Shown here one piece after another: positions 47,286 through 60,214 of a DNA stretch of 64,000 nucleotides; position 1 is the stretch's first letter, and each line of letters begins with the position of its first letter. The translations under genes and the position numbers were made by a program. Under the pieces are notes generated by a model. The model was not told the origin of the DNA and did no database searches. It saw only the letters and a list, made by a program, of their open reading frames with translations. The DNA is from Theobroma cacao (Eukaryota > Streptophyta > Magnoliopsida > Malvales > Malvaceae), in NCBI RefSeq assembly GCF_000208745.1, contig NC_030859.1, positions 6,561,374 through 6,625,373 of the forward strand, read 5' to 3'.

Positions 47286-49540
47286 AAATATAAAGCAGAA
47301 TAGCTAATAGCCAATTCCACCGTTTACGCATCTTAAACAAATCCAGCCCTTTTGATGCTTGTAGAATTCTGTTCTGTTCTACCACAAAACCGCAGCAAGC
47401 TAACAGTCATAAACCACAACCATTTAAACCATTGAAGCAGCCGATTCAATTTTAAATTAAAACATCACAGTCAGCTACACTCTACATCCCACTCAATCCA
47501 ATTCAATTCTGTCTCCCACTAAAACAAATTCAACAGTCATTGCCTGCGTCATCCACCGCTTTAGAATTGCTCAAATTCTAAATCACTAGATTACCACTAA
47601 TTCTTCTTTATTTACAATCAACCACTAACTCCACTTGATTCAAACTCAAAGCACATTGGAAGCACAAATACAGCTGTACTTTTGCAAGCGATCCACCAGT
47701 ACCATCTAAAAGATGCTCCCACTGTTTAACTGAGATTTAATCAGTAGCCTGTCAGTAACCTCGTCACCTAGTACTTCTCAGTGGCCTGTCTCCGGAAACT
47801 CCTTTTCCCCTTATTATAGTTCCTACATTTCTTTCCTTTTGGTATGCCTATACCTCTCTGTCTCCATCTATGTTATTTTATTGTTTTTCTCTTTTAACTA
47901 AAAAACTATGAGATTTAATTAGTTGTGAGATCTTATTAGTTTGAAAATCATTTTAAGTAATGTGTATTCTAATTAAATTACATATGAAATATATATCTTA
48001 AGCTTATTTTTAATTCAATTATATATTAACTTTGAGATGAGTATATTAAATTATCTTTAGTTAAAATAAATTAATTACCATTAATTTGAAACAAAAGGTT
48101 GATAAAAAATTATTCCAAAAAAAAAGAAATGAAAAGGTAGGGGAAAGAGCAAAAAGGGAAAAAACACTATATAAATTTCAGCATTTAAAATAAACTTGAA
48201 CAAACCTTAATTTTGCTAGTGAAATCCTAATATCAATTACTTTTTCGGGATAGATAAAAATTATTTTCCAAACGAATAAGGTAAGTTTATTTTCAATAAA
48301 ACTTATGGATGACAATTTTTTTTTATTGAATTAAATATAATTAATATATTTACTGCATAATTGAATTATAATTGAACCTATTTAAAATTTAATTTAATAG
48401 TAGGTAAAGATGATTTTAAACCTAACTAAATATTCCAATTAAAACTAATATTTTTAACTAAAACCAAAAAGCCTTGGGCAAAAGAAAAATAAAAGAAAGC
48501 AAAAAATATGAAATAAAAAATGAATTAAAAATAAATAATAAAAGATTATACATTAAAATCTTCATAAATTAATAGCTTGAGATCATGAAAATTTATTAAT
48601 TAATCGAGATAAATTTTCAAATAAAACTAAATTAACCAAATTAGTATAATACAGACCAAATCTACATAAATACCTTGGACCATGCAAGACTTGAACTTGA
48701 CATCTCAAATTTTAAGAGTTCCCTCCTTATTAATTTAATAATAATTAAAAAAAAAAAAAGGCCATGGCACCGTCAATTAGGCAACTCAATTGATGAGCTG
48801 TCAAACAAAGTTGCCCCACTGTAATCAGTCGATTTCTATAAACATATAATTTGAAAACTCATATTTAATTATGGTTTAAACTATCTAGTCTCTATTATTG
48901 TACGTTAATGAGGAATCTAATTTTTTAATATGATTTGTTTAGGGTTTAGGATTAACAGAAAATTAATAAAACTTTTGGCTAGAATTAGTGGTGTAATTTA
49001 AGAAGGAATTGCTTACTCTAATTTCTATAAAGTTAAGTTTAAATAAATAAATAAATAATAAATATGGAGATTAAAATTAAATATATTAAATTCAAAATAT
49101 TATAAGACTTTATATTTCATCTACTATTTGTAATTTTGAAGTTCAATTTATATTTCAAAAAGTTCGACCTAGTGATTGTTACTCTCCTCAAGATGATCGA
49201 GGTTTTTATAGATATAAAATTAAATATATTAAACACAAATGTAAATGTTAATGTTTCAAATCTAAAAAGGGTTGTAAAATTTTTATATAGATATAAGATA
49301 TAAAATATATATTTGTTTATAATGTAAAATCATTTTTACAAATAAAAAAGGTGTAAAACCTTTATGAGTTTCAATTGCATTTTTTTTATTTATCCCATTA
49401 ATTTAACAGTTGGGGTTTAACAAAATCTTAAGTGATTTTGTTGAAAGGATCTACAAAAATCGACTAAAATTGATTTAATCGAATTAACAGACGAAATTAA
49501 TAATTGTTTACAATGAACATCTCAACATATATGTATGCTG
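47286..49540. other. AT-rich intergenic region
   Basis: About 2.2 kb with no coding frame or recognised repeat. It has long A/T runs and no inverted repeats that I could define. This is one of the few stretches that could be original intergenic DNA. Confidence 0.5.
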
Positions 49541-49698
49541 CATGATTAGTTCATATCTTTGACTCTAGCAAGTAATTTAGACAAATAAAAGAAGATAGGG
49601 TATTTCAGAAGAAGTTCTACATTTCTATATATAAGTATATACATACATTTGCCCAACCGAATTCTTCTTAATCAATTAGCCATATATATGTCCATAAG

Positions 49699-49986
49699 TT
49701 TTCTTTCTTTTTTTTAAATGATAATACGCTTTTATTAAGTTGAGAGGAAATTCCACCATCAACTCGATGGAAAAACCCAAGATCCAGACAATGTACCCAC
49801 AAATGTCCAGGTACATCCACATGGACCCAAATGCAATATAGAAAGAAAAAAAAAAAACTTTACAAACTCTCTGATGAATATAAAATCAGAAATAAAACCT
49901 ATAGCCAAACTAAGTGAAAGCAAAAGAACACAAAATCAGCCAACTCTCACAGCAATCCCTTAAAAAATTTCCCGCAGCTAAATAAC
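49699..49986 (-). mobile_element. Short non-LTR retroposon insertion (15-bp TSD)
   Basis: Opens with a T-rich run on + (the poly(A) tail on minus). It is flanked by ATATATGTCCATAAG (49,684-49,698) and ATATATGTCCATCAG (49,987-50,001), a 15-bp target duplication with one difference. Copy 2 of the surrounding unit has an uninterrupted site near 59,528-59,545. The body shows no domain; it may be a LINE 3' end or a SINE. Confidence 0.75.
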
Positions 49987-50469
49987 ATATATGTCCATCA
50001 GTCATGTGCTAATTTGATTCTGATCAAATTTTTCCCACTTAGATTACTTTTTTTTTTCAATGATTGTTGATTAAAATTTATATTCATTAAAAACTTTTGA
50101 ATAAATTAGTTTTCAAATGTGTACTTATTAATATTTAATTCAATAAGATATTTAAAATAATTTCAGTTAAACAATGAAAACGTTTGATATAAAAAAGCCA
50201 TGCCAAAACATTAAACATGTGATGGAGGAAGTAAAACCTTTAGTAGCCAAAGTTCGTACCTAGCTTTAGGGCCGAAGATGGGGGTGGTCTTTTCTCCTAA
50301 AGAGAAAAGGGACAATCTCATTTTGGCCTACCCTAGAATTTATAATTTACATGATAAATTTGATGAGTTGCTATCCTTTTTATTTTTAGTAGGACTAACA
50401 ATAAATGAATTCTAATGTGAATCATAATGTGGATGTATAAATTTTTTTTTTGTATTATTCATAAATTTA

Positions 50470-50782
50470 CATTACAGCAAATTTGATTTAGGACAGTATA
50501 TTTTTAAAATGTGTTATTAAAAATATTTTTAATAACCCTTTTTTTAATACATTTAGAATTTTTTTTAGATTTGATTTCACTGTATAAATTTTTCGATGGA
50601 TTATAAATAAAATGCAACCATAGAAATTGCATATACTAAAAAGTCTACACTTTTTGATGTTGCTACTAAATATGAAAAAAGTGAAACTAAAAGTTTAAAT
50701 AGTTACACTTTTTAAAATTTCACTATAAAAAAAATATATATTGCCTAAAGAAGTGTTATTAAAAGTCAATTTTGTTGTAGTG
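50470..50782. mobile_element. CACTA-like MITE (313 bp, TSD TTA)
   Basis: Terminal repeats CATTACAGCAAATTTGAT and, inverted, CACTACAACAAAATTGAC. It is flanked by TTA (50467-50469 and 50783-50785), the 3-bp duplication typical of CACTA elements. The paralogous unit at about 62,250-62,262 is an empty site reading straight from GTATTTACG to GTATATTATTTG. Confidence 0.8.
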
Positions 50783-51011
50783 TTAGTGTATTATTTGATT
50801 ATAATTTATAATTATGGGATATTGTTCAGTATGATTATTATTTTTAAAATAAATTATAAAATTTAATATTGATCCTAGATCGCATAAGATTGTAATATCG
50901 GTCTTTAAGACCAGCTTATGAAGGCATGGGCCAAACTACAATCTAAAACTTTTGAGATCAGTTCTACATAAAATGGTCTATGGTCTCGACTTCAAGACTA
51001 TCCAACCAAAC

Positions 51012-51311
51012 CCTGCACATTCGTAATTTTTAAATTCATATTCTTAATTTGGTCCATTTTCAATGTATTTATTAGGCTAAACCCTTTTAGTTACTTAAAT
51101 TGTAGATTTATTTCCCTATTAAGCCATTTTGACACAAATTACTATGTCAAACAATTTCGTTCTCTATTGATAACTACAAAGAATAATCAAATTTTTTATA
51201 TATCATGCACAAAAAAACAATTGCACATATAATTTTTCTTTTTCTTTCCTAGCAAATTTTTTATTGAAGCTCACTCATGTTATAATTTTTTGAGAGTTGT
51301 GTAACTTCTAT
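51012..51311. other. Intergenic segment left of solo LTR D
   Basis: AT-rich, no coding frame. It was originally contiguous with 54,290 onward before LTR D inserted, so it may hold distal promoter sequence of the PILS gene. Confidence 0.45.
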
Positions 51312-54289
51312 TGTCACGACCCGGAACCTCCCTCAGGCCCATGACAATCCCCGCAACGTCCCTGATTGACACTCATTATCCAGAACGCCAACCGGAACTC
51401 CGCAAGGCTTATATATTAGTTTCTTTCCTTTCCTTTCCTGTGAGCAATCCTTGTTAAACATTTCATTTTAAACAATTATCGATCGTTTTCGGCTCAAATA
51501 AATCAAAAGATAATTTTTTTAAAAAGGATTTATAGACAAATATCACTATTCAAAATGTTGATTAAAATATAGCATTTTTATATAAAACAAGATTTATAGA
51601 AACACGTGTAAGAAATCTTTTGTAACGTGTAAGTAAAATAAATTCATACATACAAAAATTTACAAAGTTATAATGTACTATAATGGTTACAATGACAAGT
51701 GGCCCAAAATACACCAAGTGTTGGTGCTAGAAACCTACTGTCTGTGTGATAGAGATGTCAACTAGAATCCTCGACAAAATAGGGTATCTACAAGCTACCA
51801 CAGACCTGAAATGTTTGGAAAGGAGGTGGGTGAGATTTTGCAATCCCAATGAGTAAACAGACATTATCATAAATATCTAAAGGCGAGTAAAATGGAGGCA
51901 AGTTTAAACAACAAATTACGAACCATTTCATAATGTTTTCAATTTATTTCTTAAACCATAAAATATTTGTAATTTACCAAAACAGTTGTTAAGGCTTATG
52001 TCTTTTATTAAAAACAAGGCTCAAGCCAAAACTAATCCTCGGGGATACCTTGGCCGAGGCATCTAACCGAGTCCGCCAAGGTTGTTAAAATATTCACACG
52101 TGAAACACATTTTTATTTTTAAAACAAGCCGTCCCTTGGCGTTGGCCGAGTTACACATTCACGTGGGGGTTCGACGTGAAGTGAGCTCTAATACTACCCC
52201 GGGAGTTACCCTCCTCGCCTCTACAACCGGAGTAACTATATAACTGGGTTTACCGTGCCCCTCTAATAGGCAGTCCACGGAAACCCGTCACTGCAGTGAC
52301 TAACCCACCAATTTTAATAAAATTTCGACAGTATAACGTGGCTTTTATTTATTTATCCAGCCTGCATAGTAAAAACAACTTACATAAATTTCCCAATGCA
52401 CTCACAAAATATAGCCACATATACTCATTTCTCATAAGCCATTCCTAGGAAAATATATATTTTTCAAGTCAATTTGCAGCCTCCAATTACTCAATTTCAT
52501 AATCAATACAATATATTTTTATTTGTCACATTTATTCCTAAAACATCAAAAATCCCGTTTTAATCTCGTTCTCATTTCATAAAATACATAAAGGGCATTT
52601 AAAAATAAACTCTAGATAATTTACAATAATAATAAGTTTACTCACCGTTTGTACAAACTAAAAGCTTTCTAAGCGCCCCGATCACTACTCGTCGGGTACG
52701 ACTTCTTTGCCTTTTCCGGAAGGCTCTCCTCCTAGACACATTACAAAAATTTACACAATTCATCACATTGATGCTAAATCACTATATAATTAACTTAAAT
52801 CCTATACTAATGCATGGTATGAAATGCAATAGCCTAAAACGGCTTAAACGCGGTATTAACCTATTTTTGGCACTTTGCCCGATAAATTGCTAACGCGCTC
52901 CATTTTAGCTCTAAATCATCCCATTCTCTCTCCAACATTTCTAACCATTAAATATCAGCCAATAACCTTCTAAAAACAACAAAATCAGCTCACTCCCTTC
53001 CTTGGAAAATTCGGCCAAAAATGGGACATTAACTCGGTTAATTTTCTACTTTGTTTTTCTATCACGTTTAATCGTTTTTCATCATTTTCTCTTCATTTCC
53101 CTTAGAATAAAATCAATTCATCATCATTGTACAGCATTGAGCATCCAGCCAAGAGTGGGTATTGTGAAAATTTAATGATTTCTTGCCCAATTTAATTTCT
53201 AAACACATTTAACTAACTAAAACTATCAATTTAACTAAAAATCAAAACCTAAAAATTTCAATTTCTCTCCCCTAGAATTTCGTCCAGCCCTTGATATCAC
53301 TTTTTGATCTCTCTCCTCAAGCATGCTAAATGGAAATAAAGGCATAGGAAAGGTAGAAATCAAGCTAAAATCGAAAAATCTTACCGTTAGACGCGTAAAC
53401 GGTCGAAAACCGCGAATTTCCCTTTGAATTTTCTTGTTTCTCTTTGGTTTTTCTTTTTTTCTTCCTTTCCTCTCTATTTCCTCTCTTGTTCTTCCTTATG
53501 GCCGGCCAGCACTTAAAATTTGGGTTTAAATGGGCTGACTTTTCATTAAAATAATATTATATCATTAAAAAATGCCACATGTCACTTTCCCATTGGCCCA
53601 TTTTTAAAATTTCATCCATTTGTTTCCAAATTTTCACCATACACTTGTCTCATATATTCATAGCTTAGATAAAATTCTCAGACTCATCCAAAGTCTCGGT
53701 GGAGTAATTTTTGAAATTTACACTTTTGCCCCCGTAAAAGTCAAAAATTACATTTTTGCCCCAAAAATTGAAAAATTGCCCATAGACATATTTTTCATCC
53801 CTTATACTCATACCATTCTCCAATTTGTCAAATTTGATCTAAATTCTCTCAAAATCTCAAATTTTTGTCCGTGAGTGGCAAAATTACGATTTTACCCCTA
53901 CACTCCAAAAATCACCAGAATTAAACTTTTTCACTTTCTATCATTAAATTATACTCCAAATAGTTAATCTTGGTCAAAAATTTCACTCCATGATCAAATT
54001 ATTATCTTAGGTGGCAAAATGACGATTTTGCCCTTGAATATCAAAATTTTTAATTTTACCCCAAATGAACCCTCGAACTCCGAACAATCATTTTTAGTCA
54101 TTCTTGGGCTATAAAATATTAAATTTCATCCTACAATTCCTATTTGAGCTAGTTCGACGTTAAATCAATTTAAGTGTACCGTTAAGTACAATATCAAGTT
54201 TCGTCTATTCTTAGGTGCTTTTCTAGCGTAATAACATGTTACTCAATGCATGTATGTCATGACATGTATTTATAGGGTCGGGTTTTACA
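51312..54289 (-). repeat. Tekay-type solo LTR D (2,978 bp, TSD TCTAT)
   Basis: Perfect target duplication TCTAT at 51307-51311 and 54290-54294. + strand ends are TGTCACGACC and GGGTTTTACA. It lies antisense to PILS and ends 402 bp before the PILS start codon, so the LTR start (U3 side) faces the gene. The core 51,830-53,868 is almost identical to LTR B; the ends are not. The inverted repeat at its U5 end keeps pairing with one G-U. Confidence 0.9.
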
Positions 54290-54691
54290 TCTATTCTTTA
54301 TCTTTACATTAGTTTGATAATTCTCATGTAGGAAATACTAATTATCATATTTGGAAATATAAAATTAATTGATCAAATATAATTTTCCTTATTGGCTTTT
54401 TTAATAATATATATTGTAAAACAAATTATCTTTTTTTTATATAATACATTTAATGCTCCATTTGTGGAAGTTCGCCTAACTCATAAATAACACTTTTGTC
54501 CAGTTTCAATGTATATTTTTTACTTTACTCAATCACATAGAAGAGCTCCACGTCTGAACTCCATTTACTTAACCATTTGCAAAAAGTTTCAATAATTGTA
54601 TGTTTCAATTTATTGCATATTAGAATATGTTTCGCTGCTAAGGAATTGAGAATATAATTGCTTCTTCACTTTCAGGGAAACGTTTTTGCAA
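54290..54691 (+). promoter_or_regulatory. PILS 5' flank with probable 5'-UTR intron acceptor
   Basis: Sequence left between LTR D and the PILS ATG. A good 3' splice site (pyrimidines then TTTCAG) ends at 54675, 16 bp before the ATG, so the leader probably contains an intron, as in many PILS genes. The first exon and TATA box are not certain. They lie either in these 400 bp or left of LTR D, in which case the LTR is inside the intron. Confidence 0.5.
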
Positions 54692-56922
54692 ATGGGGTTT
54701 CTGAATCTTCTCATTGTGGCAGTAATGCCAGTTCTGAAAATAATATTGATTACTGCTATTGGCTTGTTGCTTGCTTTGGATCGCTTAAAGCTCTTGGGAC
54801 CAGAGGCAAACCACCATATGAACAATGTAAATATATACATATATAAATGCATTCCTCCTTCCCTTTTCATTGGATACAAAGCACTGAATTATAGAAGTTA
54901 AGATACTTTTTATTTCTTTTTTGGTTCTTTTCTGGTGTATAGATTGTATTCTATGTGTTCAGTCCTGCACTCGCGGCCAGCAGCTTGGCTGAAACAGTCA
55001 CTTTCAAAAGTCTCACTACCTTGTTAGTTTCATTCCATTCCTGACCTTGTTTTAATTTCTTCTGCTTTCTTGTCTCTGCATCTAATGATAAATTTTTATG
55101 GGGGTGGTTCACTTTTGTTGCATATTGCTTTTTCTAGGTGGTTCATGCCGGTGAATCTCTTGTTAACATTCGTTTTGGGTTCAGCACTAGCTTGGCTTCT
55201 CATAAAAATCACTAGAACGCCTAATCACCTTCAGGGCATTGTTATTGGTTGCTGTTCTGCAGGTACATTTCCTATCTATCCCTATTCTAAATTTTCCTTT
55301 AGTTTTAACCCATTATCAATAATAAAAACAATGTGAATTTGCAACAATTGTTTGGGTTGTTGGGGAAACTTGCGCAGGAAATTTGGGAAACCTGCCTCTC
55401 ATTATGGTTCCGGCTGTCTGTGAGGAGCCAAGTAATCCATTCGGAGATCCATCTGTTTGCTCTACAAATGCTAAGCCATATGCTTCTCTATCTTTATCGG
55501 TATGATTTTATATATGATTCTAATTTTTTATAGATTAATACCATCTAATTTTGTCAAAGAAAAGGAAACTAAATGTATTTAGATTAGTTTCAGTTTATAT
55601 ATAAATATTCTGCTTTGACTACAGATTGGAGCCATTTTTATATGGTCATATGTCTATGGCATCATGCGCATGTATGCAAATAAAAGCAATGAAAGCTCCA
55701 CCACTGGAATCAATTCTCCCATAGACACCTCTGAAACAGTTCCAGGGGGTTGCACACAAGCTGTCCTACCTTCAAGTAATTGCAACACTTCTTACCTGCC
55801 TCGCACCATTTCCGGTGAAAGAAGTACAAAGGTTTATGTCGACTCCATTTTCATCTAAAATTCTAATCTGTACTTGGGATTATAATTTCGATATCATCTT
55901 TGGGATTTTCATTCTAAACATTCAATTTAATTTCAATATTAAATTGAAACAATTGCTTTGGCTTTTAACCTTATTAAGATTTCTGGATAGATGTCAGGTT
56001 TGAAGAAGATAATGCCGCGTATCAAGATGATTTCGGGAAAGATTGACCTAAAGAAGGTGTTCGCACCAACAGCAGTTGCAGCGGTAATGCCAAAATGCTT
56101 ACATCTGCTCGGTTCCTAGCAGAAAACATGTACCCTTTGCTATTGTTACCGCCGTAATCTATTGTTAACATCCCTTTGCTCTTCAGATTGTTGGGTTTAT
56201 AATCGGGGCAGTCTCTCCAATCCGAAAACTAATGATTGGTAAAAGCGCACCTCTTCGTGTAATTGATAGCTCTGCATACATACTGGGGTATGCTTTGTTC
56301 GACATCCTATTGAGCTTCTCATAATGTGTATATATGCATCTTTTTTATTATTAAGAAATATGATATATATGATGATATCCAGGGAGGCAACAATTCCATG
56401 TATGACCTTGATAATGGGGGCAAACCTTCTGATAGGTGAAATTCCCTGTTTCTACTTTCAAGTCTTTAGTAATTGCCCTTGAATTTTATCAAAAGCAACA
56501 TTGCAATTTCATGCAGGTTTAAAAGGATCAGATGTAAGCCGGACTGTGATTATAGGGATTATAGCAGTGAGGAACATCTTCTTGCCCCTCTCGGGGATCG
56601 GTGTTGTTAAAGCTGCTCACCACTTTGGCTTGGTTGGCTCAGATTCCTTGTATCAGTTCGTTCTCATGCTTCAGTACGCCGTTCCACCTGCAATGGCTAT
56701 AGGTATGACAAGCTTGTGCTAATCAGCATTCCTGACTAGGATCCTGGTTTCACTTTTGAAAAATTGATTTCCACTGATCTAATCCAACTTTTGGCAGGTA
56801 CAATGACACAATTTTTTCAGCTTGGTCAAGGTGAAACATCTATGATTATGCTATGGACGTATGTTATAGCCGCAGTAACCCTCACACTTTGGTCAACCTT
56901 GTTCATGTGGCTTCTGGCTTGA
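54692..56922 (+). CDS. PILS: PIN-LIKES auxin transport facilitator (10 exons, 408 aa)
   Basis: Membrane carrier of the auxin efflux carrier fold; the PILS family acts at the ER and limits nuclear auxin by moving auxin into the ER. Coding exons: 54692-54826, 54943-55022, 55138-55262, 55378-55499, 55625-55831, 55991-56083, 56187-56287, 56383-56435, 56517-56702, 56798-56922. All introns are GT-AG, the phases join without a stop, and the total is 1,227 bp, normal for the family. Visible motifs are an N-terminal MGFLNLLIVAVMPVLKI membrane segment, VFYVFSPAL (about 47-55), WFMPVN (73-78), GCCSAGNLGNLPLI (109-122), a variable hydrophilic loop (about 175-250), and a C-terminal helical half with PTAVAA, ANLL and PPAMAIGTMTQ. 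I infer about ten helices. The start is the first ATG after the leader splice site. The gene looks intact; which PILS subclade it belongs to is unsettled. Confidence 0.95.
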
Positions 56923-58404
56923 TTTGTTGGCCAAACTTTTATCGCCATTAATGTTACATAACATCGCAAGGCTATATATGTATATTTCACAATGAAGAAT
57001 GTAATGCATGATGAGTAGGTATCAAGGAATATATGATGAGTAGGATATTGGAAGGATCCAGATATCGAGTCTTGGAGACAATCTAAATATATATTCTATT
57101 TTCTTTTTCTTTAATTTTCATAATATAAACCCTATTATATTTACTATATATACAAATAAAAAAGAATTATAAATGTAACCAAAATGCTAAAATGAACTCA
57201 CAAAAAATTAATATTAAGTTCAAAACTAACTAAGAAAATAAACAAAAAATACACGAATATTAAGAAACATTGATATAATAAAAGATAAACTGTGAAAAAT
57301 TTAATTACTTGAGTTTTGTTGGATTGATGTTTTACTATTTTTATTTGTTGCTTGCATTTTGGTTTCAGAAGAATTACTATAAATTAAAATTTAAAAGCAA
57401 TATCATAATTGATCAACATAAAAGTAATATTATAATTGATTTAAAATATCTATTAAACTCGTGTCAAAGCAAATATGCTTTTTGAGCATTTCTCCTTTAT
57501 TTTTTAAATTAAGAATCTCCTTCACTCTTATAAATAAGAAAATTGGATTTCAAATTTTCCGAAAACAATAAAAAGAAATTATTAAGTTAAAATTTGGTAC
57601 ATACATTAAAGTATTCCAATCAAGCTGGCAGGCCAATTTATTGACAAATACAATATTTAAAATCAAGCCAATGAAAATAAAAGTGCAATGTCAAAATTTT
57701 TGCACCTTATATACAATATTTTTGCCACAAAACACTCCCTATTTAAGAAAAATAGGTTGTACCAAGATTTTCCAAAGAGAATCGGTGGCCATTAGGTTAG
57801 ATTGGCTTTAATCGTAAATATTCTTTCTTCTTTCCTTGCCGAAACAATCAGGTTATCATGCGTAAGTCATTTTGCTGCCTAATTTTAGGTTTATTTTCTT
57901 TGCCCTAGGCTAAAAAGAACTAATTAATTTATCTACATTTATCTTTTTATTCCATATATTCTAAATTGATACGAGTACTATAGTGGAACTGTCTAATTTA
58001 TTTGTCAAATTAAATTACACCTCTAATTACAATAAATTTAATTAATAATTGATTGAACTAGTACTCTCTTGAAAGATCTCATGGAAATCATGTGATATTA
58101 CAGTAAACTAAGTAGTCCATCTCACGCTCCTTTCTTTGTGATATTCTATATTTATTTTGTGAACTATACCGTACTTCATTTTTAATATAGAAATAAATTT
58201 TTTTATTTATAAAAGTTAGGAGGAAGGAGGGTCCAAAGATGCTCAATTAATTGTAATAACAACAAGTTATATGCCATTTATTGCATAGGTTTTCTTCATA
58301 AATTTATATAATTTCAAATCTTAGTTATGAAAATATTTTTATATATTTATTTTTTTATACATGTAAGATTGGGTTACAAATTTATGAGAGATAGTTTTCT
58401 CATA
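56923..58404. other. PILS 3' flank and intergenic region
   Basis: The first 100-150 bp after the stop should be the 3' UTR (a T-rich ATATATGTATATTTC element near 56,975 is compatible with poly(A) signals). Beyond about 57,080 the region is AT-rich without genes or recognised repeats. Confidence 0.45.
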
Positions 58405-58901
58405 TGATTACTTACACTACTGATACATGAGGGTATTTCCATAGATATTTGAGTGAAATATTATATGGAACTCTCATAGCAAGTCATGTTTAGTGAACTT
58501 GTTTCTTAACAAGCACCTCCATACTATTCCCAAGCATCTCACATATTTCAATCTATGAGATCAATTGCTCACTTCTAAAGTAAAGAGACTTAACATGTAC
58601 TAGCCTTTGAGTATTGTCAATGCCCTTATTCTTGACAATACAATGACCAGGAACATATTTAGGAACAAGGTTTTTATGCATAAGAATCTCATAATTATTT
58701 ATAATTTTTTTAAAAGGCCATTATGTTCCAAGAACTTTATCTACATAAGTTTCTCATAACTCTTTATAAATAAACTCATTGATAAAGAAATACTTCATAT
58801 ATTATATAAAATATTCATAATTTATTTAACATGAAATATAACTAATTAATATAATGCTTTACAAGCACAAAATCAATTGGCTTGCAAGACTTACACTAAC
58901 A
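58405..58901 (-). repeat. Fragment of the 13,208-type LTR
   Basis: Matches 14,330-14,835 throughout (ACAATGACCAGGAACATATT is in both) and ends at the same LTR terminus, CACTAACA. The other two-thirds of the LTR is missing. (AT)n follows to about 58,916. Confidence 0.85.
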
Positions 58902-58971
58902 TATATATATATATTATATAAATACATTTGCCCAACTGAATTCTTCTTAATCAATTAGCCCTATATGTCCA

Positions 58972-59346
58972 TATAGAGCCGAACTATGGGGAGTTTATAA
59001 GGGACCAAGCCTTCCATAGGATTTGGGTTATAGGAGGATTGATCTTCAAATCGATAACATGTTGACCGTTCAAGGTATAACATCTCCTTTATCACATCCC
59101 TGTTCTAATGCAGACTTGATTAATGCCATACAAAACCTTCTCCATCGCCAATGGGAAGTGCAGCCTCGACATGTTTTACATGAAGGGAATAAAGTGGCAG
59201 ATTTTATGGCTAATCTTGCTTCTCTCAAGATGATTCAGATTTATTTTATCACAATTCACTTTTGGGGTCTAATAATCTATTATTAGCAGATGTATTAAGA
59301 GTTTGTTTCCCATGTATGATTAGAATATAAAAATTTCTTCTCCCAA
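58972..59346 (+). pseudogene. 5'-truncated LINE with RNase H domain
   Basis: The frame reads AELWGVYKGPSLP, a stop, DLGYRRIDLQIDN, then LLHRQWEVQPRHVLHEGNKVADFMANLA. This is the RVT_3-type RNase H found at the end of plant LINE polyproteins: acidic residues in the first strand, and HEGNKVADFMA as the last motif. A short 3' tail ends in a run of A (59,339-59,346). Most of the LINE is missing, as usual for 5'-truncated insertions. Before it, 58,914-58,971 repeats a 50-bp piece of the duplicated unit. Confidence 0.8.
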
Positions 59347-60214
59347 AAAAATTATTAATATCTTTGACTCTAACAAAGTTTAGATGAATAAAAGAAGATA
59401 ACAGAGATAGGAAGGAAATGCACAAGAAGCTCTAGCTGAGACAAGATCAAAAGGAAAATACATTAATTTCTATATTTCCGTATATATAATTACATTTGCC
59501 CAACCGAATTCTTCTTAATCGATTAGCCATATATGTTTATAAGTCATGTGCTAATTTGATTCTTGCTGATCAAAATTTTCAAACTAAGATTGCTTTTTAT
59601 TGTCTATGATTGTTGATTAAAATTTATATTCGTTAAAAATTTTGAATAAATTAATCTTCAAATGTGTACTTATTAATATTTAATTCGATAAGGTATTTAA
59701 AATAATTTCAGTTAAAATTGAAAAAATTTGATATAAAAAAAGGTCAAACCAAAACATTATATGTGTGATGGACTTAGTAAAATCCTTATAGCAAAATTTT
59801 ATACCTAGCTTTAGGGGCGAAGTTGGGATGGTCTTTTCCCCTAAAGAGAAAAGGGACAATCTCATTTTGGTATCTCTAGAATTTATAATTTACATGAAAA
59901 ATTTGATGAGTTGCTATCCCTTGTATTTTGGTACAATTAAGCAACGGTCTACGTTCACTTGCAATAGTCTTGCATCAATTTTATGATTGTTTATTATCTT
60001 AAGAGTGATTATAAAAAAAATCTCATATCTGGTAAATTAAAGATATTTTGAGCATATAAATATAATAAATTTATATTCACTATAACAAATTGGTTTTAAG
60101 TTAAATACCCATTCTAAAAATTTAATATGTTATCATAGTGGGTACCACCTTCATTTGTTGATGAGCTCTCTATGCGTCCTTTCCAATTGATTCATATTAC
60201 GTGACAGATTCATA

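Larger units (their letters stand above)
49541..51011 (+). repeat. Duplicated unit, copy 1 (upstream of PILS)
   Basis: Colinear with 59,349-62,456. Shared landmarks: TTTGCCCAACCGAATTCTTC (49,650 and 59,497), TACCTAGCTTTAGGG (50,256 and 59,800), CCTAAAGAGAAAAGGGACAA (50,298 and 59,839), AATAAATGAATTCTAAT (50,401 and 62,191), and a GTCTCGACTTCAAGAC end (50,990 and 62,440). It has two insertions absent from copy 2: a retroposon at 49,699-49,986 and a MITE at 50,470-50,782. No protein is encoded. It could be a locus duplication or an unknown repeat family. Confidence 0.8.

Noticed and set aside
55070..55533. Open frames overlapping PILS in other frames or crossing introns
   Set aside because: They run through intron sequence or are out of frame with the spliced reading frame; the ten-exon model explains all conserved residues.
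60078..60140. Tiny CACTATAAC...TCATAGTG inverted repeat resembling a mini CACTA element
   Set aside because: Only 63 bp, imperfect ends, and no 3-bp target duplication (ATT versus GGT), so chance in AT-rich DNA is likely.
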